Shown piece by piece: positions 1 through 7,359 of a stretch of DNA of 64,000 bases. Under the pieces are notes generated by a model. It was not told the origin of the DNA, made no database searches, and saw only the letters and a program-made list of their open reading frames with translations. Source of the stretch: Marinobacter salexigens. GTDB lineage: Bacteria > Pseudomonadota > Gammaproteobacteria > Pseudomonadales > Oleiphilaceae. The stretch spans positions 62,001-126,000 of the forward strand of contig NZ_NIHC01000003.1 in the NCBI RefSeq assembly GCF_002806945.1. Reading direction: 5' to 3'. Numbering within the stretch: position 1 is the stretch's first letter; each line of letters begins with the position of its first letter. The position numbers and the translations under genes are program-made.

Positions 1-364
1 GCAGCCCCCTAACATCAACAATACCGCTATAAACACGAGTATAGAGTGCTGGCCAGCTTTGGGTAACACAGAACACAGGTTTTGCAATTTTTTTACACTA
101 TTCAGCAAAACACTCCAAATGCCTTGTTATTCAGGCTCTCTGATCAGAATTCACGCGTTACTTCTTGATACCTGAATACGCCCGAGGAGACTTCTTCGAT
201 CAGCAGGTTGCGTGTGTCAAATTCATGGACTGTCTTTACTGACACCGCCATAGGCGCTTTTCGTCAATGGATTCCTCCGCACTATGCCGTAAAACTGCAG
301 GCAACCTGGCGGTGAACAACCCCCCCCCGCCTGAAGATTTCCAGACCCGTACAGAGGATTGATT
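1..364. other. Intergenic region without a recognisable gene
   Basis: No convincing coding frame is seen here. The stretch ends with the ribosome-binding site (AGAGGA near 353-358) of the acyl-CoA dehydrogenase gene. A run of nine C residues sits at about 320-328, between the likely promoter area and that ribosome-binding site. Whether the left end belongs to a leader or to the 3' flank of a gene outside the window cannot be told. Confidence 0.5.
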
Positions 365-2185
365 ATGCCGGTATACAAGGCACCCCTGCGTGACATGAAG
401 TTTCTGCTAAACGAAGTGTTTGATTACCCGAAACACTATGCATCGTTGGCGAGCGGAGAAAACGCAACTCCCGATATCGTGGACGCTATCCTCACCGAAT
501 GCGGTCGCTTTTGCGAAGAACAGCTAAGCCCCCTTTACCAGCCCGGTGATGAAGAAGGTTGTACGCTGAAAGATGGCGAGGTAACCACTCCCAAAGGCTA
601 TAAAGAAGCCTATAACCAGTATGTGATAGGTGGCTGGCAAGGGCTTTCTGCGCCGGAAGAATTTGGCGGCCAGGGCCTGCCTGCCTCCATGGGCCTTTTG
701 AAGCAGGAAATGATGGGCACCGCGAACTGGTCGTTTTCCATGTACCCGGGCCTGTCCATGGGTGCCATGAACACCATCTTTTTGCATGGCACTGACGAGC
801 AGAAGGATACCTATTTGATGCCCATGACCGAGGGCCGCTGGGCCGGCACCATGTGCCTCACCGAGCCCCAGTGTGGCACTGATCTGGGCCAGGTAAAAAC
901 CAAGGCCGAGCCACAGGCAGACGGCAGCTACAGGATTACCGGTACCAAGATTTTTATCTCCTCAGGTGACCACGACCTCACTGAAAACATTATTCACATT
1001 GTACTGGCCCGCCTGCCAGGTGCGCCCAAAGGCACCCGGGGCATCAGTCTGTTTATTGTGCCGAAGTTTGTGCCTGCGGCAGACGGCGGTGTCGGTGAGC
1101 GCAACGCAGTAGTGTGCGGCAGCCTGGAAAAGAAAATGGGCATCAAGGCCTCTGCCACCTGTGTGATGAACTTTGATGAGGCAATCGGCTACCTGATCGG
1201 CCCAGAAAACGAAGGCCTGGAGTGCATGTTCACCTTTATGAACACAGCGCGTATCGGCACCGCCATTCAAGGTGTTGGCCCGGCTGAACTGTCCTACCAG
1301 TGGGCACTGGATTACGCCAAAGAGCGCCGCTCCATGCGTGCACTTTCCGGTAAAAAAGACCCGGACTATGTCGCCGACAGCCTGATTCACCACGCCGATG
1401 TGCGCCGTATGCTGCTCACCCAGAAAGCCATTGCCGAAGGTGGCCGCGCCATGCTGTATGACGCCGCGCGCCTGGCAGACCATATGGTTGAAGGCCATTC
1501 CGCAGGGGATGAAAAGAAAGCCGCCAGGTACGATGACAAACTGGGCTTCTTGACCCCGATTCTGAAAGGATTCCTTACGGAACTGGGTAACGAGGCGGCT
1601 AACCTTGGCATGCAAGTGTTTGGTGGCCACGGCTACATTCGCGAACACGGCATGGAACAGATTGCCCGGGATACCCGGATCGCCACGCTGTATGAAGGCA
1701 CCACCGGCATTCAGGCGCTGGATCTGCTGGGCCGCAAGGTATTGCTGACCACCAAGGGCGGAGCAGTACGGGATTTCACCGCCCGCATCGCCAACTTTGC
1801 CCGTAAGCACCTGACCGATAGCCGTGTACGGCCCTATGCTGTGGAACTGCTGAAACTCACCGCCCAGTGGAACCTGCTCACCATGCGGATCATGTTTGCT
1901 GCCCGTAAGGATCGCGATGTGGTCAGTTCGGCTTCCTACGATTTTCTGATGTACAGCGGTTACGTCACCATGGCGTATATGTGGGCACGCCAGGCGGTCG
2001 CAGCAGCGGATCGCCTGGATAAAGGGGGTAACGATTCAGAGGCTTTCTACAATGCCAAGCTGGCCACCGCCGAGTTCTATTTTGAACGGTTGCTACCCAG
2101 GGCCCAAACCCATGCCACAAGCATGCTTAGCCCAAGCCGAAACCTGATGCAGATCGATCCGGAGAACATGGCGTTTATCGGCTAA
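365..2185 (+). CDS. Acyl-CoA dehydrogenase, long FadE-like type
   Basis: A flavoenzyme of about 606 residues that should oxidise an acyl-CoA to the trans-2-enoyl-CoA in fatty-acid beta-oxidation, passing electrons to ETF in the cytoplasm. Seen in the protein: the FAD-binding segment MCLTEPQCGTD near residue 160, a TGTKIFIS segment soon after, and near residue 430 the stretch GGHGYIREHGMEQ followed by LYEGTTGIQALD, which carries the Glu of the YEGT motif that acts as catalytic base in this family. A C-terminal extension of about 130 residues makes it longer than short-chain enzymes and typical of the roughly 600-residue class. The ATG at 365 is preferred over the TTG at 359 because AGAGGA lies just upstream. 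The next gene follows after about 80 bases and may be co-transcribed. Chain-length preference cannot be read from sequence. Confidence 0.9.
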   Translation: MPVYKAPLRDMKFLLNEVFDYPKHYASLASGENATPDIVDAILTECGRFCEEQLSPLYQPGDEEGCTLKDGEVTTPKGYKEAYNQYVIGGWQGLSAPEEFGGQGLPASMGLLKQEMMGTANWSFSMYPGLSMGAMNTIFLHGTDEQKDTYLMPMTEGRWAGTMCLTEPQCGTDLGQVKTKAEPQADGSYRITGTKIFISSGDHDLTENIIHIVLARLPGAPKGTRGISLFIVPKFVPAADGGVGERNAVVCGSLEKKMGIKASATCVMNFDEAIGYLIGPENEGLECMFTFMNTARIGTAIQGVGPAELSYQWALDYAKERRSMRALSGKKDPDYVADSLIHHADVRRMLLTQKAIAEGGRAMLYDAARLADHMVEGHSAGDEKKAARYDDKLGFLTPILKGFLTELGNEAANLGMQVFGGHGYIREHGMEQIARDTRIATLYEGTTGIQALDLLGRKVLLTTKGGAVRDFTARIANFARKHLTDSRVRPYAVELLKLTAQWNLLTMRIMFAARKDRDVVSSASYDFLMYSGYVTMAYMWARQAVAAADRLDKGGNDSEAFYNAKLATAEFYFERLLPRAQTHATSMLSPSRNLMQIDPENMAFIG

Positions 2186-2268
2186 GCCCGGATAAAGAGC
2201 CACAATTGGCTATCCCCGGGGCACCACAGTAACCTGTAGTCTTCTTGAATCCGGGATTAAAGGAGACT

Positions 2269-2688
2269 GTGGTGACAACCGATCGTTTTCAAAAGGGCAT
2301 GGACAAACTCAAGGAGCTGACGGTACCCGATGCCAACAGCCCCACCGGCCACATGGAAGTTGGTGAGAGCTTCAAGGATATAGCGCCGGACTTGACCCGG
2401 CTGGTGGTGGAGTTCGCATTTGGGGATATCTACGCACGCCCGGGCCTGGACAACAAACAGAAGGTGCTGACCACCATCTCGGCGTTGGTGGCCCAAGGCA
2501 CGCCCCAGATTGGCATGCATGTGGTAACCGGTCTGAACGTGGGTTTAACCCCTGATGAAATCGCCGGCTGCCTTGTGCACCTGATCCCCTACGTGGGTTT
2601 TCCAAGAGTACTCACCGCTATGAAGGTGGCTCAGGAAGTCTTTGCGGAGCAGGGAGTGGCAATTACAACCAGGCCAGAATCAGATTAA
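2269..2688 (+). CDS. Carboxymuconolactone decarboxylase-family protein
   Basis: A small all-helical protein of about 139 residues resembling the PcaC branch of the carboxymuconolactone decarboxylase/AhpD superfamily. The conserved core is visible: a segment with GTPQIGMHVVTGLNVG, where the His and Asn match the PcaC signature, followed by LTPDEI. The CxxC redox pair of AhpD peroxidases is absent, so a thiol peroxidase role is unlikely. The start is a GTG at 2269 or 2272, supported by AAAGGAG at 2258-2264; an in-frame TTG at 2245 lacks such a site. Genes of this type also occur outside protocatechuate clusters, and no other pca gene is near, so the substrate is open. It may share a transcript with the acyl-CoA dehydrogenase. 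Confidence 0.8.
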   Translation: MVTTDRFQKGMDKLKELTVPDANSPTGHMEVGESFKDIAPDLTRLVVEFAFGDIYARPGLDNKQKVLTTISALVAQGTPQIGMHVVTGLNVGLTPDEIAGCLVHLIPYVGFPRVLTAMKVAQEVFAEQGVAITTRPESD

Positions 2689-2748
2689 TTGCAGTCATCA
2701 AAGAGCCATTCAGGCTGTTTACTGCAAGCTTTTGAAAGACTGGAAGAC

Positions 2749-2766
2749 GGGGGAGACAGCTCCCCC
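2749..2766. terminator. GC-rich hairpin between convergent genes
   Basis: A perfect 7-bp stem (GGGGGAG / CTCCCCC, loop ACAG) lies between the end of the carboxymuconolactone-type gene and the end of the convergent solute-binding-protein gene. There is no T-run on either side, so it may only slow transcription or act with Rho. Confidence 0.35.
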
Positions 2767-2794
2767 AGCAACGGACAGCAATTGCGTATCAGGT

Positions 2795-3562
2795 TTAAAG
2801 ACCGTACTTGGTCTCTATAGCCTCGTACATGCCATTACTCCTGATCTCCTTGAGGCCTTCCTGCAGTTTTTGCATGATCTCTTCAGAAGTATCCAGGTTC
2901 ATAGCCAGATACAATTCAGTGTCATTAAATGAAAAGATCGGCTCAAGGCCTTCCACATCTTGCTGAGAAGCGAAGTATGGCCCTGCCAGCCGGTCAGCAA
3001 TCCACAAGTCTACCTGGCCGAGTTCAAGGCGTTTGGGGTTGATGTCATCGCTCTCCATAGCAGACACCTTGTAACCGCGATCCAGCAAATACGTGGTCAT
3101 GACATCATTGCGATATCCCGCATAAACCATGCCTTTGGTATCTTCCAGTTTATCAATTTTCAGATCAGTTCCACTGGCCGCGAAGATTGTCCAAAGGTTT
3201 TTGGTCAGCGGACCTACCCATTTAAACAGGTGTTCCCGCTCCTCAGTGAACGTTGTACAGAAAACTCCATGATTCGACTTATTCAGGGCTCGGTTGTAGC
3301 CATAATCCCAATTACGTAATTTGATAACGTAATCCAAGTCGGTATTTTGCAGTATGGCTTTCACCATTTCAGTGCAAATACCATCGATACTATTTGCATT
3401 GTGCTCAAAAGCGCGCCCGGAGGAACTCATGTTATAGGGCGGGAAGTTCTCCGTATAGAGATACAACTTATCCGATGCATAACCCAGCCCCGACGCCATG
3501 CTCCCTAAAAATGCCACTACTAGTGCTAAGTGACGAACACCCTTACGCTCAGATACTCTCAT
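2795..3562 (-). CDS. Periplasmic solute-binding protein, family 3 type
   Basis: A secreted protein of about 255 residues of the family that feeds polar amino acids or related small solutes to ABC importers; some orphan members act as sensors. The N-terminus MRVSERKG is followed by a hydrophobic stretch and an A-S-D boundary, a Sec signal peptide. The mature part begins LYLYTENFPPYN, the usual first strand of this fold, and continues with an IDGICTEM segment and a GxxDxWIAD segment. The ATG at 3562 is chosen because GGGAG lies 6 bases upstream; in-frame ATGs at 3574 and 3649 have no signal-peptide logic. No permease or ATPase gene is adjacent, so the partner transporter is elsewhere or absent. 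The ligand is unknown. Confidence 0.8.
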   Translation of the reverse strand: MRVSERKGVRHLALVVAFLGSMASGLGYASDKLYLYTENFPPYNMSSSGRAFEHNANSIDGICTEMVKAILQNTDLDYVIKLRNWDYGYNRALNKSNHGVFCTTFTEEREHLFKWVGPLTKNLWTIFAASGTDLKIDKLEDTKGMVYAGYRNDVMTTYLLDRGYKVSAMESDDINPKRLELGQVDLWIADRLAGPYFASQQDVEGLEPIFSFNDTELYLAMNLDTSEEIMQKLQEGLKEIRSNGMYEAIETKYGL

Positions 3563-3883
3563 TTTATCTCCCATAATCTTGACCCATCCACCACCTTGCA
3601 AAGGGCTCAAACGAGCACTGGAAACCCGAGTCTGGGTAGCGTACCGCAATGATTATTACTATTTTAGAAGTAAAATGTGTGTTTTCGTAAACCCCATGGC
3701 AGTTAAAGGTAACCACAGACACCAGTCTTCTTTAGGAAAAGACTTCAGCGATCGGCGTTTCCGTTTATAAGTGCGCTTTTATATAAAGCAGAAATCGGCA
3801 GGAAGTCGTGTGCAAAAAAGGTCCCTGTGGCTCTGCCGCCCCGGATTATAAAGAACGGGGCAACAGAGCCAAGGTTTTTCAGA
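3563..3883. other. Intergenic region with terminator hairpin
   Basis: About 320 bases between the start of the solute-binding-protein gene and the end of the cytochrome c peroxidase gene, both on the minus strand. It should hold the promoter of the former, and it holds the hairpin described at 3829-3870. No coding frame is convincing. Confidence 0.6.
3829..3870 (-). terminator. Probable terminator after the cytochrome c peroxidase gene
   Basis: A long hairpin: GGCTCTG (3829-3835) and GCCCCG (3838-3843) pair with CGGGGC (3856-3861) and CAGAGCC (3864-3870), with a 2-base internal loop and a 12-base end loop. On the minus strand a T-rich stretch (complement of 3814-3819) follows after about ten bases. 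It lies 14 bases past the stop codon of the peroxidase gene. Confidence 0.65.
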
Positions 3884-4939
3884 TTACTGCGGCAGCACCA
3901 TGGATTCTGGTTTCGGTGTATCGTCTGTGCTTGGCGGTAACAGTGGGTACCGGACTTCCGGAATTTTGCCAGTCAGGGTTTTCAGGAAGGCTGTGATGGA
4001 CTTTACTTCGTCATCATTCAGTTCCGTTCCCAACTGGGCCGTACCCATAACAGCAACGGCCTCTTCCAGGCTCCAGACTGCACCGGAATGGAAATAGGGC
4101 GCGGTCAGCTCTATGTTCCGCAAAGGCGATGCGCGGAATACATATTCATCCGAGGCTGTCTCAGTCACCGCAAAACGGCCTTTATCGCCCTCAGGTAATA
4201 TCTCGGCCCCGGGTTTGGTCACTAATCCGAACGGGTAGTATTCCTGGCCGCCCAGGTTAATGCCGGCATGGCAGGCCACACAGCCTTTATCCATAAACAG
4301 CGCCAAACCTTCCTGTTCCTGCTCGTTCAAGGCTGTTTTGTCACCCCGCAGGAACTTGTCAAAATCGGCATCTGGTGTGATCAGCGTTGCTTCATAGGCC
4401 TCGATCGCAATCGCCATGTTGTTGAAGGTTACCGGATTATCTTCACCGGGAAAGGCTTGAGTAAACTTTTCCACATACGCTGGCATGCTGGACAATGTCG
4501 CCTCAACGCGCGCCGGTGTACTGCTCATCTCAACACCAGCCTGAACCGGCCCCTTGGCCTGCTCCGCCAGGTCCGCTGCCCGGCCATCCCAGAACTGGGC
4601 TGCGTTAAAGACAGCATTAAAGACCGTAGGCGAGTTACGCGGCCCTTTTTGCCAACCGTGGCCAATAGAAACGGGAAGGTAATCGTGCCCACCCATGCCT
4701 ACGTTGTGGCAAGTATTGCAACTGATCAGGTGACTTGCGGACAGGCGTGGTTCGAAAAACAGCATTTTACCAAGCTCGACTTTCGCTTCCGTCAGCTCGT
4801 TGCCGTCAATCACCGGTGGGTACTGGGGTATCGCCGAAAACATGTCCCGCGCACGTTCCTGCAAGTCTGCCGCCATGGCTGCTCCTGCGGTAAGGCCGAG
4901 GCTGACGGCGATAGCAAGCTTCAGTGTTTGCCGTTTCAT
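3884..4939 (-). CDS. Di-haem cytochrome c peroxidase (CcpA/MauG family)
   Basis: A periplasmic di-haem enzyme of about 351 residues that reduces hydrogen peroxide with electrons from small cytochromes c. A Sec signal peptide with cleavage near AMA-A (residues 22-24) precedes two haem c attachment motifs, CNTCH (residues 74-78) and CVACH in the second domain, the standard two-domain layout. The region FEPRLSASHLISCNTCHNVG is typical of the first domain, and APYFHSGAVWSLEEAV typical of the second. The ATG at 4939 is chosen because the signal peptide begins there; the upstream in-frame ATG would only add MMREHK. It lies 141 bases downstream of a TonB-dependent receptor gene, from which a hairpin separates it. 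Not every member is a peroxidase; MauG-like roles are possible. Confidence 0.87.
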   Translation of the reverse strand: MKRQTLKLAIAVSLGLTAGAAMAADLQERARDMFSAIPQYPPVIDGNELTEAKVELGKMLFFEPRLSASHLISCNTCHNVGMGGHDYLPVSIGHGWQKGPRNSPTVFNAVFNAAQFWDGRAADLAEQAKGPVQAGVEMSSTPARVEATLSSMPAYVEKFTQAFPGEDNPVTFNNMAIAIEAYEATLITPDADFDKFLRGDKTALNEQEQEGLALFMDKGCVACHAGINLGGQEYYPFGLVTKPGAEILPEGDKGRFAVTETASDEYVFRASPLRNIELTAPYFHSGAVWSLEEAVAVMGTAQLGTELNDDEVKSITAFLKTLTGKIPEVRYPLLPPSTDDTPKPESMVLPQ

Positions 4940-5004
4940 TTTGTGCTCTCTCATCAACAGGATTTACTGCTATCAAGCTAGCACAAGGTTAATTTTTGTA
5001 AATA

Positions 5005-5036
5005 AAAGGAAAGCTACCGGCATAATTACCGGTAGC
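5005..5036 (-). terminator. Terminator after the TonB-dependent receptor gene
   Basis: On the minus strand the perfect 8-bp stem GCTACCGG / CCGGTAGC (5029-5036 with 5013-5020, 8-base loop) is followed by TTTCCTTTTATTT. It lies about 45 bases past the receptor stop codon and before the peroxidase gene. Confidence 0.75.
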
Positions 5037-5080
5037 AAAATTGACGACCATCAAATTCTGAAATCAACAGGGGCAAGGGC

Positions 5081-7270
5081 TCAGAATGAGACCATAGCGG
5101 ACAGCCACAAACGCCTACCCTCTTCGACGGTTCCACCCGCTGCCATGCCCCGGTTGATATAAACGTATTCAGATGCCCAGTCTGTTACCTGATTACCGTT
5201 TCCGTCGAGGTAGCTGTAACTACCGCCGGACAGAAAGTCTTTATCAAACAGGTTATAGATTGTGGCGGTAAGCTTCACGTTCTCGCTGGCCTGGTAGGCA
5301 CCGCCGAAGTGAAATAGCGCATACTCGCTCAGATCGCCGAGTTGTTGGTCAACCGCCCGCTCTTCGGCAGTGAAGTTTTCCGATCTCTTCAGGTAACGGG
5401 TACGCTCGCCCCGGTATTCCCCAGACAACCACAGGTCCAGCTGAGGTGCCACCTGCCAGTTCAGGCGGGCATGCAGCACATGCTTCGGTGTGTTGGTCAG
5501 GGGTGCACCTTTGTTCACACCACTTTTTTGTTCCGTATCTGTGTAAGTATAGCTGTTGCGGAGGCTCCAGTTCGGCGCAAATTGCCAATTGGAGGCCAGT
5601 TCAACACCACGGGTCTCGGCCTTGCCAATATTATCCAGCTGATCGTAAACACCGTCTGGAATTAACGGATCGCCACTGATGGTGACCGGGTTGCCTGTGT
5701 CAATCTTGTCACTGAAACGAGTATAGAAAACGGTCGCATTGGCTTTAAAGCCGTCCAGGTTGTCAAAGTAGGCACCCACTTCATAGTTGGTGCTTTCTTC
5801 GGGTTCCAGATCCGGGGTTCCGATGGTTAAGGTTTCGCCCTGACGAGTCACGCCGTTAATGCCATTATACAAATCGTTGATATCCGGCGTTTTGTAGCCT
5901 TGGCTGGCACCGCCTTTCAGAGTCCAGTTAGCATTGGTATTCCAGACGAGATAGGCACGCGGAGTGAAGTGCCCCGAGAACGCATTGTGATCTTCGTAAC
6001 GACCGCCAAGCGTCAATGTGAGGTTGTCCTGCAAGTACCATTCATCCTCGGCAAAAACAGCCCAGGAGTCTTGTTTGAACGTGGTATCAGACAAGCCATC
6101 CGTAAGGCGTGTATCCCGGTACTGGCCACCCACAGTGATGATGTGGCTGTCCAGTACGGCCGCAACCAGCTTGCTATCGAATACAGTATCTTTGGATTCC
6201 AACTCTCGGTCGGCACCACCAACCAGGTTCTGGAAGGGCGCATCATAAGGCGTGCCTATGGTTCCTGGCAGGGTACGCCCTTCGGTTTCCGTGACGTTAT
6301 AAGTCAGGTCATTGCTCCAGGTACCAAAGCCCAACTCGCTGGACTGCCCTATTGCCACCTGATCCCGATTGAACCTCAGTTCATCGGAATAACCATTAGC
6401 GGCACCTGGGTCATCTGTACAACCAGCCCGGTTTTTCCCATCCAGAGTACCCAACTGGCAGGAATCGTTGTTATAAACCTGCCGGCCCTGCTCAGCGTCC
6501 AGATAAAATTCGTGTCCCTGTGCCGGCACCAGGGTCAATCGTGCACCAAGGTTATGATTGCGGCCATCCACCGGCGCCACGCCACGTTTCGGCGCTTCGG
6601 AACCGTCGGCAAAATCAAGATCGGATGCTTCCCTGTCAAACACGCTTCCGCGCACAGCCAGTCCAAGCAGGCTTTCGACTAATGGGCCGCTGGTGTAAAA
6701 ACTGGCCTTGCCATTCCCGCCAAAATCACGATTTTCCTGAAAAGTACGCTCCAGGGTTACTGAGCCAACCCACTCGTCAGATACTTTTTTTGTAATGATG
6801 TTAACCACACCACCGATGGCGTCAGAGCCATAAAGCGTGGACATGGGCCCGCGGATCACTTCTATACGGTCAATGGCGGATAGCGGTGGGATAAAACTGG
6901 TCGACGTATCACCAAAACCATTAGGGGTAACATTGCCCGGCGGGTTCTGGCGCCTCCCATCAATCAGAATCAACGTGTATTCACTGGGTAAGCCACGGAT
7001 ACTGATGTTCAGACCGCCAGTCTTGCCGGTGCTTTGGCGAACGTCCAGACCTTCGACTGTACCCAGTGCTTCGCCCAGATTGGAAAACTGATTTTTCTGT
7101 AAATCTTGCTGGCTAAGTACGCTGATGCTGGCGGGCGCATCCGTCACTTTCTGTTCAAAACCAGAGGCAGTGACCACCAGTTCATCCAGCTCGGTGGGTT
7201 GCGCCTGTGCAGCCGCGTTGAAAACAAGCGCGCTGCAAGCCGCGCCCGTGGCTATCCGGTAAAACAACAT
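5081..7270 (-). CDS. TonB-dependent outer-membrane receptor, catecholate-siderophore type
   Basis: A 729-residue outer-membrane gated channel, probably for a ferric siderophore or similar iron source. After a Sec signal peptide (cleavage near AQAQ, residue 24) comes a TonB-box-like DELVVTAS, then the plug domain with ISVLSQQDL, SIRGLPSEYTLILIDGRR, and IDRIEVIRGPMSTLYGSDAIGGVVNIITKK, followed by a 22-strand beta-barrel. The last residue is Phe (AMVSF), the usual barrel end. The spacing and plug signatures are closest to FepA/CirA-type receptors. AAGGAAGG lies just upstream of the ATG. A Fur-box-like sequence 62 bases upstream points to iron repression. The substrate cannot be told: no biosynthesis, esterase or ABC importer gene lies nearby. 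Confidence 0.9.
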   Translation of the reverse strand: MLFYRIATGAACSALVFNAAAQAQPTELDELVVTASGFEQKVTDAPASISVLSQQDLQKNQFSNLGEALGTVEGLDVRQSTGKTGGLNISIRGLPSEYTLILIDGRRQNPPGNVTPNGFGDTSTSFIPPLSAIDRIEVIRGPMSTLYGSDAIGGVVNIITKKVSDEWVGSVTLERTFQENRDFGGNGKASFYTSGPLVESLLGLAVRGSVFDREASDLDFADGSEAPKRGVAPVDGRNHNLGARLTLVPAQGHEFYLDAEQGRQVYNNDSCQLGTLDGKNRAGCTDDPGAANGYSDELRFNRDQVAIGQSSELGFGTWSNDLTYNVTETEGRTLPGTIGTPYDAPFQNLVGGADRELESKDTVFDSKLVAAVLDSHIITVGGQYRDTRLTDGLSDTTFKQDSWAVFAEDEWYLQDNLTLTLGGRYEDHNAFSGHFTPRAYLVWNTNANWTLKGGASQGYKTPDINDLYNGINGVTRQGETLTIGTPDLEPEESTNYEVGAYFDNLDGFKANATVFYTRFSDKIDTGNPVTISGDPLIPDGVYDQLDNIGKAETRGVELASNWQFAPNWSLRNSYTYTDTEQKSGVNKGAPLTNTPKHVLHARLNWQVAPQLDLWLSGEYRGERTRYLKRSENFTAEERAVDQQLGDLSEYALFHFGGAYQASENVKLTATIYNLFDKDFLSGGSYSYLDGNGNQVTDWASEYVYINRGMAAGGTVEEGRRLWLSAMVSF

Positions 7271-7331
7271 ATCATCCTTCCTTTTGAGCTATCTCAGAAA
7301 GGTTCGAATGATATTACTTCTTGTTTGTGAA

Positions 7332-7346
7332 TGGTAATGATTCTTA
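7332..7346 (-). promoter_or_regulatory. Fur box candidate upstream of the TonB-dependent receptor
   Basis: The 15-base sequence TGGTAATGATTCTTA matches 12 of 15 positions of the 7-1-7 inverted repeat TGATAATgATTATCA bound by Fur. It lies 62 bases upstream of the receptor ATG in a 90-base AT-rich gap, a normal place for an iron-responsive operator. Binding is inferred from the match only. Confidence 0.7.
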
Positions 7347-7359
7347 TTTAAAATTACAC

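Noticed and set aside
962-1810. Open frame of 282 codons opposite to the acyl-CoA dehydrogenase gene
   Set aside because: Shadow of the real gene; composition of a frame read backwards through conserved motifs.
2269-2688. AhpD-like thiol peroxidase
   Set aside because: The CxxC pair is missing, so only the broader carboxymuconolactone decarboxylase family is called.
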